From NCBI RefSeq assembly GCF_000321225.1, contig NW_004450267.1, forward strand, positions 5,281,202 through 5,345,201: DNA of 64,000 bases, in the 5' to 3' direction. The position numbers were made by a program, and so were the translations under genes. The notes under the pieces are model-generated. The model did not search any database. It had not been told where the DNA came from and worked only from the letters and a program-made list of their open reading frames with translations. This document shows, piece after piece, positions 45,835-57,470 of the stretch. The stretch is from Odobenus rosmarus divergens. Taxonomy: Eukaryota; Chordata; Mammalia; Carnivora; Odobenidae. Each line of letters begins with the position of its first letter. Within the stretch, counting starts at the first letter, position 1.

Positions 45835-46480
45835 CAATAAGTGCTATACACTGGAGTGTGGCTGACACTGCTCTGTGTGCAGTGGATCCAAAGATGACGG
45901 AGACATGGTCCTTGACCTTGGACCCTGCCTTGTCCTTGAAGAGCTCATGGTCAGGTTAGGGGAATAAACACATCTACGAATAATTTCAATGTCCTATGGT
46001 AAGGGCCATGTTAGAGGTCAACGGGACACAGAGAGAGTTCAGAGGATCAGTGAACCTCCAAGGAGGGGGTCTGTGAGAGATCAAGGAAGGCACCCCTTGC
46101 GTCTGAGCTGATTCTTGAAATAGTTAGCCCAGCAAAGAGGGGAGGAAGGGATTCTCCAGCAGAGGAAACAGCACATCCCAAGGCATGGAGGGGAGACACA
46201 GGATGGAGAACTGTGGTGCCACAGCGGCTTCTCACGTGGTACGTGGAGAGCAGAGCACCTCCCTCTCTCCCACTTCAGGATTTTGGTCAGGAGGTAGTGC
46301 TGGATGGTGAGCAGAGTCAGGAGTGGAGTAAAGGAGATCCGGGTGGGAAAGTGTGATGGGCAGGGAACAGGATGAAGCAGGCAGGAGCAGCCTGGGAAGA
46401 AACAGGGAGACGGGTACCGGCGAGAGAAGAGGTAGTGGCCAAGTGCAGGGAATGAGTTAGAGAACCTGGGGCTCTGGAGC
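45835..46480 (-). repeat. L2 fragment, antisense
   Basis: AGAGCTCATGGTCAGGTTAG, TCTGAGCTGATTCTTGAAAT and AACAGCACATCCCAAGGCAT. The antisense frames across it are L2 relics. Confidence 0.6.
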
Positions 46481-46499
46481 CACAGAGGGGACAAAGCCA

Positions 46500-47130
46500 G
46501 GCAGGGAGTGTGTGGGCCCAGGTGCTGCTGTATCCCCTCCATGGTCCCCTGGACCCCAGCACTGTCCCAGGTCAGGGAGGAGCCGCCGAAGCACCAGATG
46601 CCTCCAGAACACAGAAGTCCTCTGTTACCAGGGCAAGGGGGGGGGGAAGGGAGAGGAAAACAGGGGTGGGGAGGAGGATGGGTGAAGAGGGAGCTCTGTG
46701 TTCATTCCACCGTGGGCTCCATAGTCCTACACCTGGTTGTTGGCTGCCCTCTGTGCGATCAGAGGACACTGCATCCCCTTCCTTTTCCCTACATCCCAGG
46801 ACCACCTCACACTCAGAATGGGCTTTCACCGTGGTTTTTTCTCCTCAAATGAAAGCTACATCCGGCTCTGGGCCTGGCTTCCAACCAGGTTTCGGGCAGA
46901 GGGGCTTCTCTTAATCTGTTCATCAGACAGTGTTAACATTTTGTTAAGAAAAAAAGTTGTCTGTCCCTTACCTTGTGTATGCCTTCTTGAATATCATCAT
47001 GGAATGAAGAGGACGTTGCATTGTTTACGATCCTGCTCAGAGAAAAGTAAGCCCATCTTGGGAATAGGTTGTCCTTCAGCTTTCTGTTATAGCAATTGGC
47101 ACTCTATTTAGCCCATTGCTCCCCAGCCAA
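46500..47130. other. Intergenic, unrecognised GC-rich sequence
   Basis: Overlapping frames on both strands reflect base composition. Includes a GGGGGGGGG run near 46640. Confidence 0.45.
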
Positions 47131-47225
47131 ATCTGTTCACTCTTTAGGGCAAGGCCTGGGTTTTATTCACTTTTGTATCTCCAGCCCCTAGCAAAGATGG
47201 AATAATAAAGTGTTTATTGAATTAA
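47130..47225 (+). repeat. L2 3' end
   Basis: TTTAGGGCAAGGCCTGGGTT and TTTGTATCTCCAGCCCCTAG, ending AATAAAGTGTTTATTGAATT. Confidence 0.75.
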
Positions 47226-47584
47226 ATTACACATCTAATCTTCTGTGTTTTTAGTTGGACCGTAGTAGATAGGATGAGAGAAATATAACTGAAGAAATCA
47301 TAAAAGGGGTGAGAAAGTCTGCATATTACGAGTATGATTTCTTAAGCCTGGTGAAACTGCAAGAAGAAAACACTATCTGCCCCTAGGAGACACTGGATTT
47401 CTGTGCCAGGCTAGTCTGTGGATGCACGACCCCAGCCAAAGATGGGGCTGGCGCTGCTGAACCAAGGGGCAGTTCAACAGGGCCTGGTTGAGGCAGCACT
47501 GAGCTGATGCTGGGTGCACACCTAGCCCCATGGCCCTAGCACAGACCTCCGTCTGCTGGCCAGTGCCAGGAGGAAGGTTCAGCA

Positions 47585-47770
47585 ACCCAGCCAGATCATG
47601 AAAGGTCTTATTGCAGTGAATGCTGGGGAGATGGTCATAAAGAACCACTGAAAGATTTCAAGCAGAGCAGTGACAAAGGAAAGCCATTCTGGAGACAAAG
47701 AGAAGGGCAGGCTGGGAAGGTGAAGTTCCTGGGAGTTTACTGGCATCAGGGAGACCAATCTAGGCTATAT
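47585..47770 (-). repeat. L2 fragment, antisense
   Basis: CAGATCATGAAAGGTCTTAT and AGATTTCAAGCAGAGCAGTG. Confidence 0.6.
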
Positions 47771-47951
47771 TACCAAAAAAACACATTGTAAGCCAAAACC
47801 TGGAATAGTAAAATTAGTCTCTACTGGAACTTGCAAAGGTATACTTTTATAGAAACTACTCCCTTTCCATCTTAGAGGAGGAAGTTTGGCAATTTGTTAA
47901 CCCAACCAATAGGAAGCCTGGATGGATATTGGGGGAATTTTTTTTCTTATT

Positions 47952-48152
47952 TTATTTTTTTAAGATCCTATTTATTTATTTGAGAGAGAGAGAGAGAGAG
48001 AGCACGCACGAGTGGGGGGAGGGGCAGAGCGAGAGGGAGAAGCAGACTCCACACTGAGCAGGGTACCTGATGGGGGGCTTGATTCCAGGACCCTGGAATC
48101 ATGACCTGAGCTGAAGGCATCCGCTTAACGAACTGAGCCACCCAGGCGCCCC
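47952..48152 (-). mobile_element. SINEC
   Basis: (GA)n stretch at its left; ends CCACCCAGGCGCCCC. Confidence 0.94.
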
Positions 48153-48324
48153 TTTTCCTAGTTTTTGAAGCTGGTAGAGGCCAGGATAATATGGTTTTCC
48201 CAAACAGGACCAGAAACTGGTGCTCGTAAGTGGGGAATACACCTGAAATCTGCTCCTTTCTGAATTTTGCACTGGATCCAGGAGTGTAGGTGAGGCTGGG
48301 GGAACTGGGGGTTGGTGGTTATGG

Positions 48325-48650
48325 ACTAGAGCAGGGCACTGCCAAGTTTTTCTGTAAAGGGTCAGATAAAGTTTAGACTTTAAGGGCCATATGGTTTCTG
48401 TTGCAATTGCTAAATTCTACCAATGACAGCGCAAATGTGGCCACACAATGTGCAAGTGGGCATAGCTATGTTACAAGAGAACTTTACGGATACTGAAATT
48501 TTAATTTCACGTGTAGGTTTCACGTGTCATGGATTAATCTTTTGATTTTTCCCCCCGACCATTTAAAATATAAAACCCGCTCAAAAGTGCATAAAGAAAT
48601 GAAGGCTGCACTTGCCCACAGGCTACAGCCTGAAGACCCTTTATTTAGAG
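48325..48650 (+). mobile_element. hAT-type DNA transposon remnant
   Basis: TTTTTCTGTAAAGGGTCAGA, GGGCCATATGGTTTCTGTTG and ATGTGCAAGTGGGCATAGCT. A common nonautonomous family that I cannot name securely. Confidence 0.55.
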
Positions 48651-48772
48651 TCAGGGCCCTGCCACTCAATAGCCTTAGATGCTTGGAAACCTCAATGGGC
48701 CTCAGGTTCCGCGTCAATTTCTTAAAATTGTGGTGCGGTTAATAAAACCTGACGCGCTTTAAAGTGCTTTGG

Positions 48773-48956
48773 GGGGCGCCTGGGTGGCTCACCTTACGCG
48801 TCTGCCTTCGGCTCAGGTCATGATCCCAGAGTCCTGGGATGGAGCCCCGAGTCGGCTCTCTGCTCAGCGGGAAGCCTGCTTCTCCCTCTCTCTCTCTCCC
48901 ACTCCCCCTGCTTGTGTTCCCGCTCTCGCTATCTCTCTCTGTCAAATAAATAAATA
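48773..48956 (+). mobile_element. SINEC ending at the N gap
   Basis: Tail AAATAAATAAATA runs directly into the gap. Confidence 0.94.
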
Positions 48957-49558
48957 NNNNNNNNNNNNNNNNNNNNNNNNNNNNNNNNNNNNNNNNNNNN
49001 NNNNNNNNNNNNNNNNNNNNNNNNNNNNNNNNNNNNNNNNNNNNNNNNNNNNNNNNNNNNNNNNNNNNNNNNNNNNNNNNNNNNNNNNNNNNNNNNNNNN
49101 NNNNNNNNNNNNNNNNNNNNNNNNNNNNNNNNNNNNNNNNNNNNNNNNNNNNNNNNNNNNNNNNNNNNNNNNNNNNNNNNNNNNNNNNNNNNNNNNNNNN
49201 NNNNNNNNNNNNNNNNNNNNNNNNNNNNNNNNNNNNNNNNNNNNNNNNNNNNNNNNNNNNNNNNNNNNNNNNNNNNNNNNNNNNNNNNNNNNNNNNNNNN
49301 NNNNNNNNNNNNNNNNNNNNNNNNNNNNNNNNNNNNNNNNNNNNNNNNNNNNNNNNNNNNNNNNNNNNNNNNNNNNNNNNNNNNNNNNNNNNNNNNNNNN
49401 NNNNNNNNNNNNNNNNNNNNNNNNNNNNNNNNNNNNNNNNNNNNNNNNNNNNNNNNNNNNNNNNNNNNNNNNNNNNNNNNNNNNNNNNNNNNNNNNNNNN
49501 NNNNNNNNNNNNNNNNNNNNNNNNNNNNNNNNNNNNNNNNNNNNNNNNNNNNNNNNNN
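48957..49558. other. Assembly gap (602 N)
   Basis: A run of 602 N between a SINE A-rich tail on the left and CpG-rich sequence on the right. Such gaps are typical where GC-rich promoters failed to sequence. It probably contains DYNLT2B exon 1. Confidence 0.99.
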
Positions 49559-49920
49559 CCGAGGAAGGTACTGGGTTGGAATCGAGCCGAGAAGGAAGGA
49601 GGGTGGGGCAGGTCTGGAGACTTAGGGGCGAGCCGGGGAGGGGGTGGGCCGGGGCTGGAGACAAGGGGCGAGCCGAGAAGGTGGGTTGCTATCTTTCTTG
49701 AGCTTCCAGCTGCTCTGGGCATTTGAGGACCCGACCCGCAGTTGCAGTGTTAGAGGCCGGGAGGGCCTAAGGCTAGCGCAGTGGGAATGGTTGGCTCTAG
49801 GAGACCCGGGACGTGGGCAGAGGAAAAGAAATGGGTGGAATACAGAGAAGAGCGGTAAAGCAGCGCCTTGCATCGAGTGCCGTTCAGCCATTTTCGAGGG
49901 TTACTGTGTGCATACGTGTG
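49559..49920 (+). promoter_or_regulatory. DYNLT2B: CpG-rich sequence right of gap, probable DYNLT2B promoter/first-intron edge
   Basis: G+C-rich sequence with many CpGs (TCGAGCCGAG, GCGAGCCGGGG, ACCCGACCCGC, GACCCGGGACG) starts abruptly at the N gap and decays by about 49.95 kb. With DYNLT2B exon 2 at 52.46 kb and no exon 1 visible, this is best read as the 3' half of the gene's CpG-island promoter. No reading frame here matches the DYNLT2B N-terminus. Confidence 0.55.
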
Positions 49921-49949
49921 CCAGAATACGCTTACTGCTCGGCAGGGAA

Positions 49950-50820
49950 CGGGACCTGTATGCATACAAAGTCTTACCCAGTTACCATCTGCATGTTCTT
50001 GGCCCAACGCCGCGATACCTTCCCAGAATTAAAGTACACAGTCTAGTGCAGAGGACAGTCCGCTAGGGCTGTAGGGCCCATCACTCCCTTTATTTTCACA
50101 AGATAAAAAATTAAATTAAAAAAAGCTCCTCTGTTGCTTGAAACCAGATTGCTGAATCAAATGCTTGGCAAATACTGGAAGCCAGGAACTTCGGTTAGAA
50201 TGTGATAAAGAAATTTTCATGCAGTAGTTTTCTGGTGGGTAGAACGGACATAAAAAAAGGTATGTTCAGTTATCTTGGTAAAAGTTTCTAAATGCATAGA
50301 TTGCCATTTGCCTGCATTTCCGTTGTAAAACAGAACAAAAGCAGAACAAAATTAACATATTATGTAGGAATAATCCTATGAGATTATTTGTGATTTGTTT
50401 GAAGAAAACTTTTGACATTTCGCTGAAAATGAGAAAGGCTTAAGGGGTAGAGCCCTTAAGATATAGTGTATTTGTCAATAGAAAAACCCTTTTAGAACAG
50501 ATCAAATCCTGGAAATTTGTCGATGATTCTAAAGTTCATCTGTGAGAATAACCAGGCAAGAGAGCAAAGAAAATAACTATTAAAAAGTGATAAGGGTTGC
50601 TTCAGAATTTAAATTAAAAAAAGGAACCCCCTCCAACCAAAAAAAGTAAGAAGGGACCACTAGGGCTACCAAATATTATACCACATTATAAGCTCAAAAC
50701 CTAAAACATTCTGGTCACTTGGTACATAATAGACAAATCAATCGAGAGAATATATAGCCCAGAAAATGATAAATACAACTAAAATGTGAATGTATTTTAG
50801 GGTGGTGAAATTAGGGGAGA
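49950..50820. other. DYNLT2B probable intron 1, nothing recognised
   Basis: AT-rich sequence after the CpG region, free of SINEs until 51.4 kb; antisense L2 begins about 50825. Confidence 0.5.
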
Positions 50821-51397
50821 TTTTTTTTCTCTGTCTTCATTTATTCAATAATCCATTTCTTCCAAAAGTGTTTATTGTCTACTATGTGCTGGGTGCTGTT
50901 CTAAGAAATGGGGAGATAACAGTGAACAAAGCAGATAGAAATCCCTGCGCTCATGGAGCTTATGTTCTAGCTGGGTAGAAGGACAACAAACAAGATAAAT
51001 ACGTAAGTGAACTATATAGTATATGAGATAGCAGTGAGTACCAGGAAGTGAGATATAAAGTGATGTGGTAGGAGGGCAATTTGAAGTTTTAGAGAAGGTG
51101 GCTAGGGAAAGTAACTTTTGAATAAAGACTTGAAAGAAGTGAGGGAGGTAGCTATGCATATAGAATGAGACTTGAACTTCAGGCAGAGGTTAACAGCAAG
51201 TGCAAAAGCACTGAGGTTGTTGTGCCTGGTGTGGTCAAAGAACATAGGGAAGACCAGTGTGACTGGAGTGGAGAGACCTAGCAGAAAAGTAGTAGAAAAC
51301 AAGGTCAGAGAGTGTGATAGGGTAGGTCATATGGGGCTGTGCAAGTCACAGTTAGGATGCTGCTTTTACTCTGAGTGAGGTGGGAAGCATTTGGGAT

Positions 51398-51602
51398 TTT
51401 TTTTTTTTTAAGATTTTATTTATTTATTTGAGAGACAGCGAGCGAGAGACAGCGAGCGAGCATGAGCAGGGGGGAGGGGCAGAGGGAGAGGGAGAAGCAG
51501 ATTCCCCCTGAGCAGGGAGCCTGTCGTGGGGCTTGATCCCAGGATTCTGGGATCATGACCTGAGCTGAAGGCAGACGCTTAACTGAGCCATCCAAGCGCC
51601 CC
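51398..51602 (-). mobile_element. SINEC in L2
   Basis: Flanked by AAGCATTTGGGAT; internal GAGACAGCGAGCGAG doublet. Confidence 0.94.
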
Positions 51603-51655
51603 AAGCATTTGGGATATTTTGAATAGAGGAGTGCTGTGATCCAGCATACATTTTA

Positions 51656-51861
51656 TTTTTTTATTTTTTAAAGATTTATTTATTTATTTGAAAGAGAGAG
51701 AGAATAAGAGAGAGAGAGAGCACATGAGAGGGGGGAGAGTCAGAGGGAGAAGCAGATTCCCCGCTGAGCAGGGAGCCCGATGTGGAACTCAATCCCGGGA
51801 CTCCAGGATCATGACCTGAGCCGAAGGCAGTCGCTTAACCAACTGAGCCACCCAGGCGCCC
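51656..51861 (-). mobile_element. SINEC in L2
   Basis: Perfect CCAGCATACATTTTA duplication. Confidence 0.95.
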
Positions 51862-52459
51862 CCAGCATACATTTTAACAGGACCAGTCTAGTTGCTATGT
51901 CCCACAGGATATGGGAACAAAGGCAGAGACAGAGAGACGTGTAGAGCTGTTATAATCCAGGCAGGAGGTAATGATAGCTTGGAGCAAGCTGGTGGCGGTG
52001 GGGTGGTGAGTGATTGAATTTTAGATTATTCCGAAGGTAGAACTGATAAAATTTGCTCATGACCCAGGATGTAGTTTGTGAGAGAGAATTCAGCAAGACT
52101 GACCTCAAGGTTTTTGGGCTGAGCAACTGGAAGAATGGAGTTACCATTGGCCAATATAGTTTTGGAGAGAGGAGACAGAAGTTCAGTGTTAGATGTATGA
52201 ACTTTTGAGTCGTCCATGAGACATCCAGATGGAATACGTGTTGGAATATGTGGTCTGAAGTTCAGGGGAAAGGTCCAGGCTGTAGGTATAAATCAGGAAT
52301 GTAACTTGTTTTCTTAAGTTGTGTATGTCATTTTATAATAAAAAGTATGAAAAAGAAGAACTAAATTGTTCTAGGGAAAAAAGCTGGGGTCAGTTGAGCT
52401 GTGAAGGTAAATTGAAGTTTTGGAGTTACCAATTAGATGTTTTAAACTATTTCATTTAG

Positions 52460-52593
52460 GTTCAGACCCTCTGTGGTTAAAGAATGTATCCATGCTGTGC
52501 TTAAGGAGGAACTGGCAAATGCTGAATACTCTCCAGAAGAAATGCCTCAGCTCACAAAACGTTTATCAGAAACCATTAAAGACAAATTGAAAG
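52460..52593 (+). CDS. DYNLT2B: DYNLT2B coding exon 2
   Basis: A 134-base exon, acceptor TTCATTTAG and donor AAAG|GTAATC. It starts with the last base of a split arginine codon and encodes FRPSVVKECIHAVLKEELAN, then AEYSPEEMPQLTKRLSETIK and DKLK, leaving one base of the next glutamate codon. This is the helical N-terminal half of the Tctex1 fold, about residues 39-82 of a 142-residue protein (human numbering from memory). DYNLT2B is a light chain of cytoplasmic dynein-2 for retrograde intraflagellar transport; human mutations cause a short-rib thoracic dysplasia. Confidence 0.94.
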
Positions 52594-53072
52594 GTAATCG
52601 TGGTGGTAATTAGAAATGTTCCCTTCAAACATTCAATTTTATTCATTTGTCTCCTTCCCTATGTTTAAATAATGGCCGTAAGCTGTGGATTGTTTTAAAC
52701 ACAATTTTTCTTCAATGTCTAGTCTTCTCAATTATTTGGTAACTTTTACTCATGTAGGTTTTTGCAGATAGTGGGAAAGTTAAAGATATGAAATAGAACA
52801 TTGTATGCATGCACTATCTGAGAAATTCCAGTATGGAAAAGACCAGAGGTTACAAGGGCTCCTTTCTGCCATCATTCTTGGTTGTCTTTCTCACCAACAT
52901 CTCAATTCCGTAGCCTGTCATTCATACCCTCACTGTCTGACCTCAGCCCATCTCTCCAGCTGAGTCCTTAACTAGTCACCAGACTCAACTGTCCACTCTT
53001 GCTAAGCTCTCTACATCTATAGAACACACCTCATGCTTTTTCTCCCCGTTCTCTTTGTCTCTGTCTCTCTCT

Positions 53073-53309
53073 CTTTTTGAAAGATTTATTTATTTATTTA
53101 TTTGAGAGAGAGAGAGAGAGCCCGTGCAAGAGAGCACGCATGCACCAGCTGGGGAGGGGGGAGGGGCAGAGAGAGAGGGAAAGAGTCCTTAAGCCGACTC
53201 TAGCTGAGTGTGGAGCTGGAGGAGGGGCACTATCTCATGACCATGAGATCATGACCTGAACTGAAACCAAGAGTCAGACGCTTAACTAACTGCACCACCC
53301 AGGTTCCCT
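53073..53309 (-). mobile_element. SINEC, older form
   Basis: GAGATCATGACCTGAACTGA body; CACCACCCAGGTTCCC end. Confidence 0.9.
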
Positions 53310-53664
53310 TCTTTTGTTAATAATGTTCTACCATCTGAAAAGTCCTTTCTTTCTGCCTTTTTAAAAATAGAACATTTTTTGGAGGGAAGAAAATGTCTGT
53401 GTAATAGTAATACATTTTCGTTGTACTAACCTAGGCCATCTAGAAAAGTACACATTTAATTTTTTAAAATTATATAAAATTCCATTACCCAAAGGTAGTT
53501 ACTATTTAGTATTTTGGTGTACTTTTTTCTTTTTCTTAATTTGTTTTACTTTTTAGGAATTAAAAAAATATACAAGAATACAGAGAAGGAAATAGCAATT
53601 CTATGTATTTCTGTCACCCAGAATTAACTACTGTTTGTATATTAGCATTTTTATTTTCACTTTT

Positions 53665-53850
53665 TTAAAGAGATTTTTTTTGTTTACTTGAGAGAAATAG
53701 AGAGAGCATGAGTGGGGAGAGGGCCAGAGGGAGAGGGAAAAGCAGACTCCGCACTGAGCAGGGAGCCTAACTTGGGATTTGATCCCAGGACCCTGAGATC
53801 ATGACCTGAGCCGAAGGCAGACTTAACCGACTGAGCCAGCCAGGTGCCCC
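53665..53850 (-). mobile_element. SINEC
   Basis: Flanked by ATTTTTATTTTCACTTTTT / TATTTTTACTTTTT. Confidence 0.92.
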
Positions 53851-54159
53851 TATTTTTACTTTTTAATGAAAATTCACTGTTAAAATTATTGTGAAAAAGA
53901 TACATGTCCATAATAAATACATTCAAACAGTGTGGAAAAATAAAATTAGAAAATCATGCCACCACCACATTAAATATCAATATTTAATGATAATCATTAA
54001 TATTAGGTGAACATCATATCAGACCTCTTTTCTATGTTTATATACAGATAAATAAATACCTTAATAACAATGGGATATTATAGACCTATTTCGCCTAGTG
54101 GTATAGCATTCATTCTGTGTATATGCTTATATATCTGTATTTTTTTTGCATTCATTCTA

Positions 54160-55580
54160 TATTTAAATGGAATGATTGCTCACTATTTAATCCTTTTATC
54201 ATGCCATTTGCATCGATGAGTTCTTTATTTTGGTTCAGTTCTTACCCGATGAGATTTTGTTCTAAGTTTTTTCGGGAAGGGCTCAGAAATGTTACATTCT
54301 CTGGGTTCTTTCATGTTTGAGGATGTCTGCATTTTGCCTTTAAACCAGAATATATTTTGGATGAATATAATATTTTGAGGTAATAACTTACTTTCTTGAG
54401 AATGTTGTAGACTTTGTTTCATTGCCTTCTGGCATTGAATGTTACGTAGAGAAATCTAAGGCCACCTGATGTCCTCTGCCTAAAGAATCCCATCCTTAAA
54501 ACTTGATGCTCAACAGCTTTTTTAGAATATCACTTGATAGTGAGCGTTTTTTATCTTTCAACCTGTGGATTTTATTTTTTCCAAATTAGGAAAATTTTCT
54601 TGTATCTCTGAAAACATTTCCTGTTCCATTCGTTAGGTTCTCTTCTTTAGGACAACAAATACAGATATGTTGAATCATCTTTATCTTCTGTATCTATTAG
54701 CTTTTCTGTGCCATACTTTCTTCCCTTTCCTTTGATATTTACTTGTGGTTATCTTAAGCCAGTCATTCAATTTTCATTTGTGTCTGTTCTGTCCCTTGCC
54801 CTTTTTAGTTTATTAGGTCTGCACTGATACTGTGTGAGTATTCAGTTTATTTCTTAGGGCTGTGATCTTCCTTTTCATCTTTCTGTTGTTTATAATCTGA
54901 TTGACTTCTTATTTTGTTGAATTTATGAGCTTATGTTGTTCTATACTGTGAATCAGTTGTGAAGAATTTCTCTTTGTTCCTTGGTTTATATTATCTCCTA
55001 GGTTGAGGGGTTTTTTTTGTTTTTGTTTTTATCTTTTAAACAGTATTTTGTTTGTTTCTTGTTATTCTTTCATTTGTTTTTCTTCATTTTTGCATATTGC
55101 CAGTCAGCTTCTTTCCATTTTACACTGATGTGGTATGGTTTACAGATCTTTTCATTTGCTCTTTTCATAATTGCTCTGACATGGTTTGGGTGATTTCTTT
55201 TGTACTCTCCCACTATATCTGAGGTTATTTTATTTTTTTCCCTCAGAACTAGAATTGAAGGGCTGGGTCTTTAATATTCCAGCTGCATGGGTATCAGAAA
55301 AGGAGGAAGAGAAATGGGTAGAGAAAGGAGGAAGCTCTGTGGAGCTGTTGCAGTGTTTTGGGCTCCGTCTCCTGAGATTTTGTTAAATATCCTGAATTAA
55401 GGGTCATGTCTCACCTGGGAAGGGACCTGTAGTCTTCAAATTGTTTGCCTAATTTACTGTATAATCCTGGAGCCTTTACTTTGATCAGAGAGAATTGGCT
55501 ATGTTTCAGCTTTGTCCATTTCCTTTCCTTTTTTTTTCCCCCTCCTCCAACTGTTTCCACTATTCCTTGGTTAGAAAAGA
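54160..55580 (-). mobile_element. Ancient L1-like sequence in DYNLT2B intron
   Basis: Text such as CAGAAATGTTACATTCTCTG, AGGAAAATTTTCTTGTATCT and GTTCTCTTCTTTAGGACAAC matches the antisense 3' portion of old L1M elements. Highly diverged; boundaries approximate. Confidence 0.5.
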
Positions 55581-55740
55581 TGCCCATTCAGTTTTCTTCT
55601 CTCCAGATTTGGTGTTAGTGAGAATTTTCAGGATTTTGCTGCTTTAGCAGTATAGTTTCTGGGGAAGCAGAAGAATTGTGCTGGTCCATACCATTATACT
55701 CCAGTATCTTATGTTGTTATTTTCTTTTCTCCCTTACTGA

Positions 55741-56290
55741 ACAGCTTACAGTTTTCTAAATACCCCATACTCTATGCCTTTGCACATGCTATTCCCTCTC
55801 CGTAGAATGGAGACATTGTCTGCCTGGTAAATTCCTACTTGTCTTTCAAGACTCAGCTCATTTATCACATCCTCCAAGAAGTCTCTTCTGGTCATCCCTT
55901 CCCCACTGCCCAGCTCTGTGTTCCTATATACCTTGTACATGCTACTCTTGGAATTATTAATATGTTGCTTTTTCATTTTATTCTTCATGTTTGCCTTCTC
56001 AACTATTATGTGTTCTTTAAGGCAAGAATAGTGTCTTTTTTTTTTTTTTAAAGATTTTATTTATTTATTTGTCAGAGAGAGCGCGCACAAGCAGGGAGAG
56101 CTGCAGGCAGAGGGAGAAGCAGGCTCCCCACTGAGCAGGGAGCCCGATGCGGGACTCAATCTCAGGACCCCGGGATCATGACCTGAGCGGAAGGCGGACG
56201 CTCAACTGACTGAGCCACCCAGGTGTCCCAAGAAGAGTGTCTTATTTTCTCTGAGTTTTGAGGCCCTACCAGTACCTGACTTAGAGTAGG
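55741..56290 (+). repeat. L2 3' end, split by SINE
   Basis: GCCTTTGCACATGCTATTCC, TCACATCCTCCAAGAAGTCT and CCTTGTACATGCTACTCTTG. The SINE at 56037 duplicated AAGAATAGTGTCTT. Confidence 0.8.
56037..56229 (-). mobile_element. SINEC in L2
   Basis: GAGAGCGCGCACAAGCAGGG left arm; TGAGCCACCCAGGTGTCCC end. Confidence 0.95.
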
Positions 56291-56655
56291 AGAGAAAGGA
56301 AGCTGAGATCTGTTGAGAAACTAGTATGTATCAATACTGTTCTAAATGCTCTACATATTACTTGTGAAAATAGTAAAGGGAAGCTTCACTAAAATGGAGT
56401 TGGGAGGCCAGAAGGGGGAGCACTAATACCGTTGAACTCCTTATCAACCCAACAGGAAGAAGCCTATACTTTTATTACCCCAGCAGGAGGAAGAGAGATT
56501 TTCTCCTCCCCCGGCAACAGCCCTGCCAATGAGAGACTGTCACAATTCAGGCAATGAAAAGCCACTACATTTCCAACTCCTCGATTATTTCAATGGACTT
56601 TTTGTTTATAACAGCCTTCCCAAACTCCTCCTTCCTCTATAAAAGAATCAGCTTC

Positions 56656-56850
56656 AGGCGCCTGGGTGGCTCAGATGGTTAAGCATCTGCCTTCAGCTCA
56701 GGTCATGATCCCGGGGTCTTGGGATCGAGTCCCGCATCGGGCTCCCTGCTCCTTGGGAGCCTGCTTCTCCCTCTGCTTCTCTCTCTCTCTCCCCCGCTCT
56801 GTCTCTCATGAATAAATAAATAAAATCTTAAAAAATAAAAATAAAAAAAA
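56656..56850 (+). mobile_element. SINEC in LTR, left arm of inverted pair
   Basis: Perfect AAAAGAATCAGCTTC duplication immediately after the LTR TATA box. Confidence 0.95.
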
Positions 56851-56901
56851 AAGAATCAGCTTCTTTGTTCTCTGGACTTGCCTATGGTTTTGCTATAGCT
56901 T

Positions 56902-57084
56902 TCTTTCTTTCTTTCTTTTTTAAAGACTTTATTTATTTATTCATAAGAGACAAAGAGAGAGGCAGAGGGAGAAGCAGGCTCCCTGCTGAGCAGGGAGCCC
57001 GATGCAGGACTCAATCCCAGGACCCTGGGATCATGACCTGAGCCGAAGGCAGATGCTTAACCATCTGAGCCACCCAGGTGCCCC
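56902..57084 (-). mobile_element. SINEC in LTR, right arm of inverted pair
   Basis: CTATAGCTTTC duplication; 52 bases from the opposite copy and of the same CATAAGAGACAAAGAG subtype. Confidence 0.94.
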
Positions 57085-57470
57085 TTACTATAGCTTTCAT
57101 GTCCTGAATTACAATTCTCTGCCCTTTCTGAATAAACCCTTTTTTTTTTTTTGCTGGTAAAATGACTGACAAGTTTTATTTTTAAGGTCAACATCCCCCA
57201 GGAGGTAGGTAGTAATATTCCTGTTTAACAGATGAAGAAGACTTAAGCCAAAAAGGTGAACAGCTTGTCTAAGGTTACACACTTGGCAAGCTGACTGACC
57301 TACTTACCAAAGTAAGATTTGTCCTCAAGTCTTTTTGACTCCCAAGCTTATCATCCTACTCAGTCAGTGCCTGTGGGCTGAATGCCTATGTCCGTTTCTA
57401 GGCACATTTACCTTCATGAAATAACTTTACCATTTTTACTTATAGGTAACTTTCTTATTTTTCTTTCTAG

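Larger units (their letters stand above)
50825..52310 (-). repeat. L2, antisense, long; split by two SINEs
   Basis: GTCTACTATGTGCTGGGTGC, CTCATGGAGCTTATGTTCTA, CAGCAAGTGCAAAAGCACTG and GACCTCAAGGTTTTTGGGCT follow the L2 complement over almost 1.1 kb once the SINEs at 51398 and 51656 are removed. Confidence 0.75.
56366..57189 (+). mobile_element. Probable solo LTR (endogenous retrovirus) with two SINEs inside
   Basis: About 450 non-SINE bases break a MIR. They contain a TATA box (TATAAAAG, 56638-56645) and, downstream, AATAAA at 57131-57136 followed by a T-rich stretch. That is the promoter and poly(A) layout of a gammaretroviral-type LTR. A plus SINE (56656) and a minus SINE (56902) later inserted between these two signals. 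No viral coding sequence is present. Exact ends and target duplication were not resolved. Confidence 0.5.
56300..57370 (+). repeat. MIR split by an LTR-like insertion
   Basis: The first part (56300-56365) is GTATGTATCAATACTGTTC then TGCTCTACATATTACTTG. The second (57190-57370) is GAGGTAGGTAGTAATATTCC and TAAGGTTACACACTTGGCAA. The two pieces are consecutive in the MIR consensus. Confidence 0.65.

Noticed and set aside
46081..46914. Frames of 110-150 codons on both strands
   Set aside because: Partly antisense L2 relics and partly GC-rich noncoding sequence.
48739..49722. Long frames up to 327 codons across the N gap
   Set aside because: Mostly N translated as X; the ends are SINE and CpG-rich sequence.
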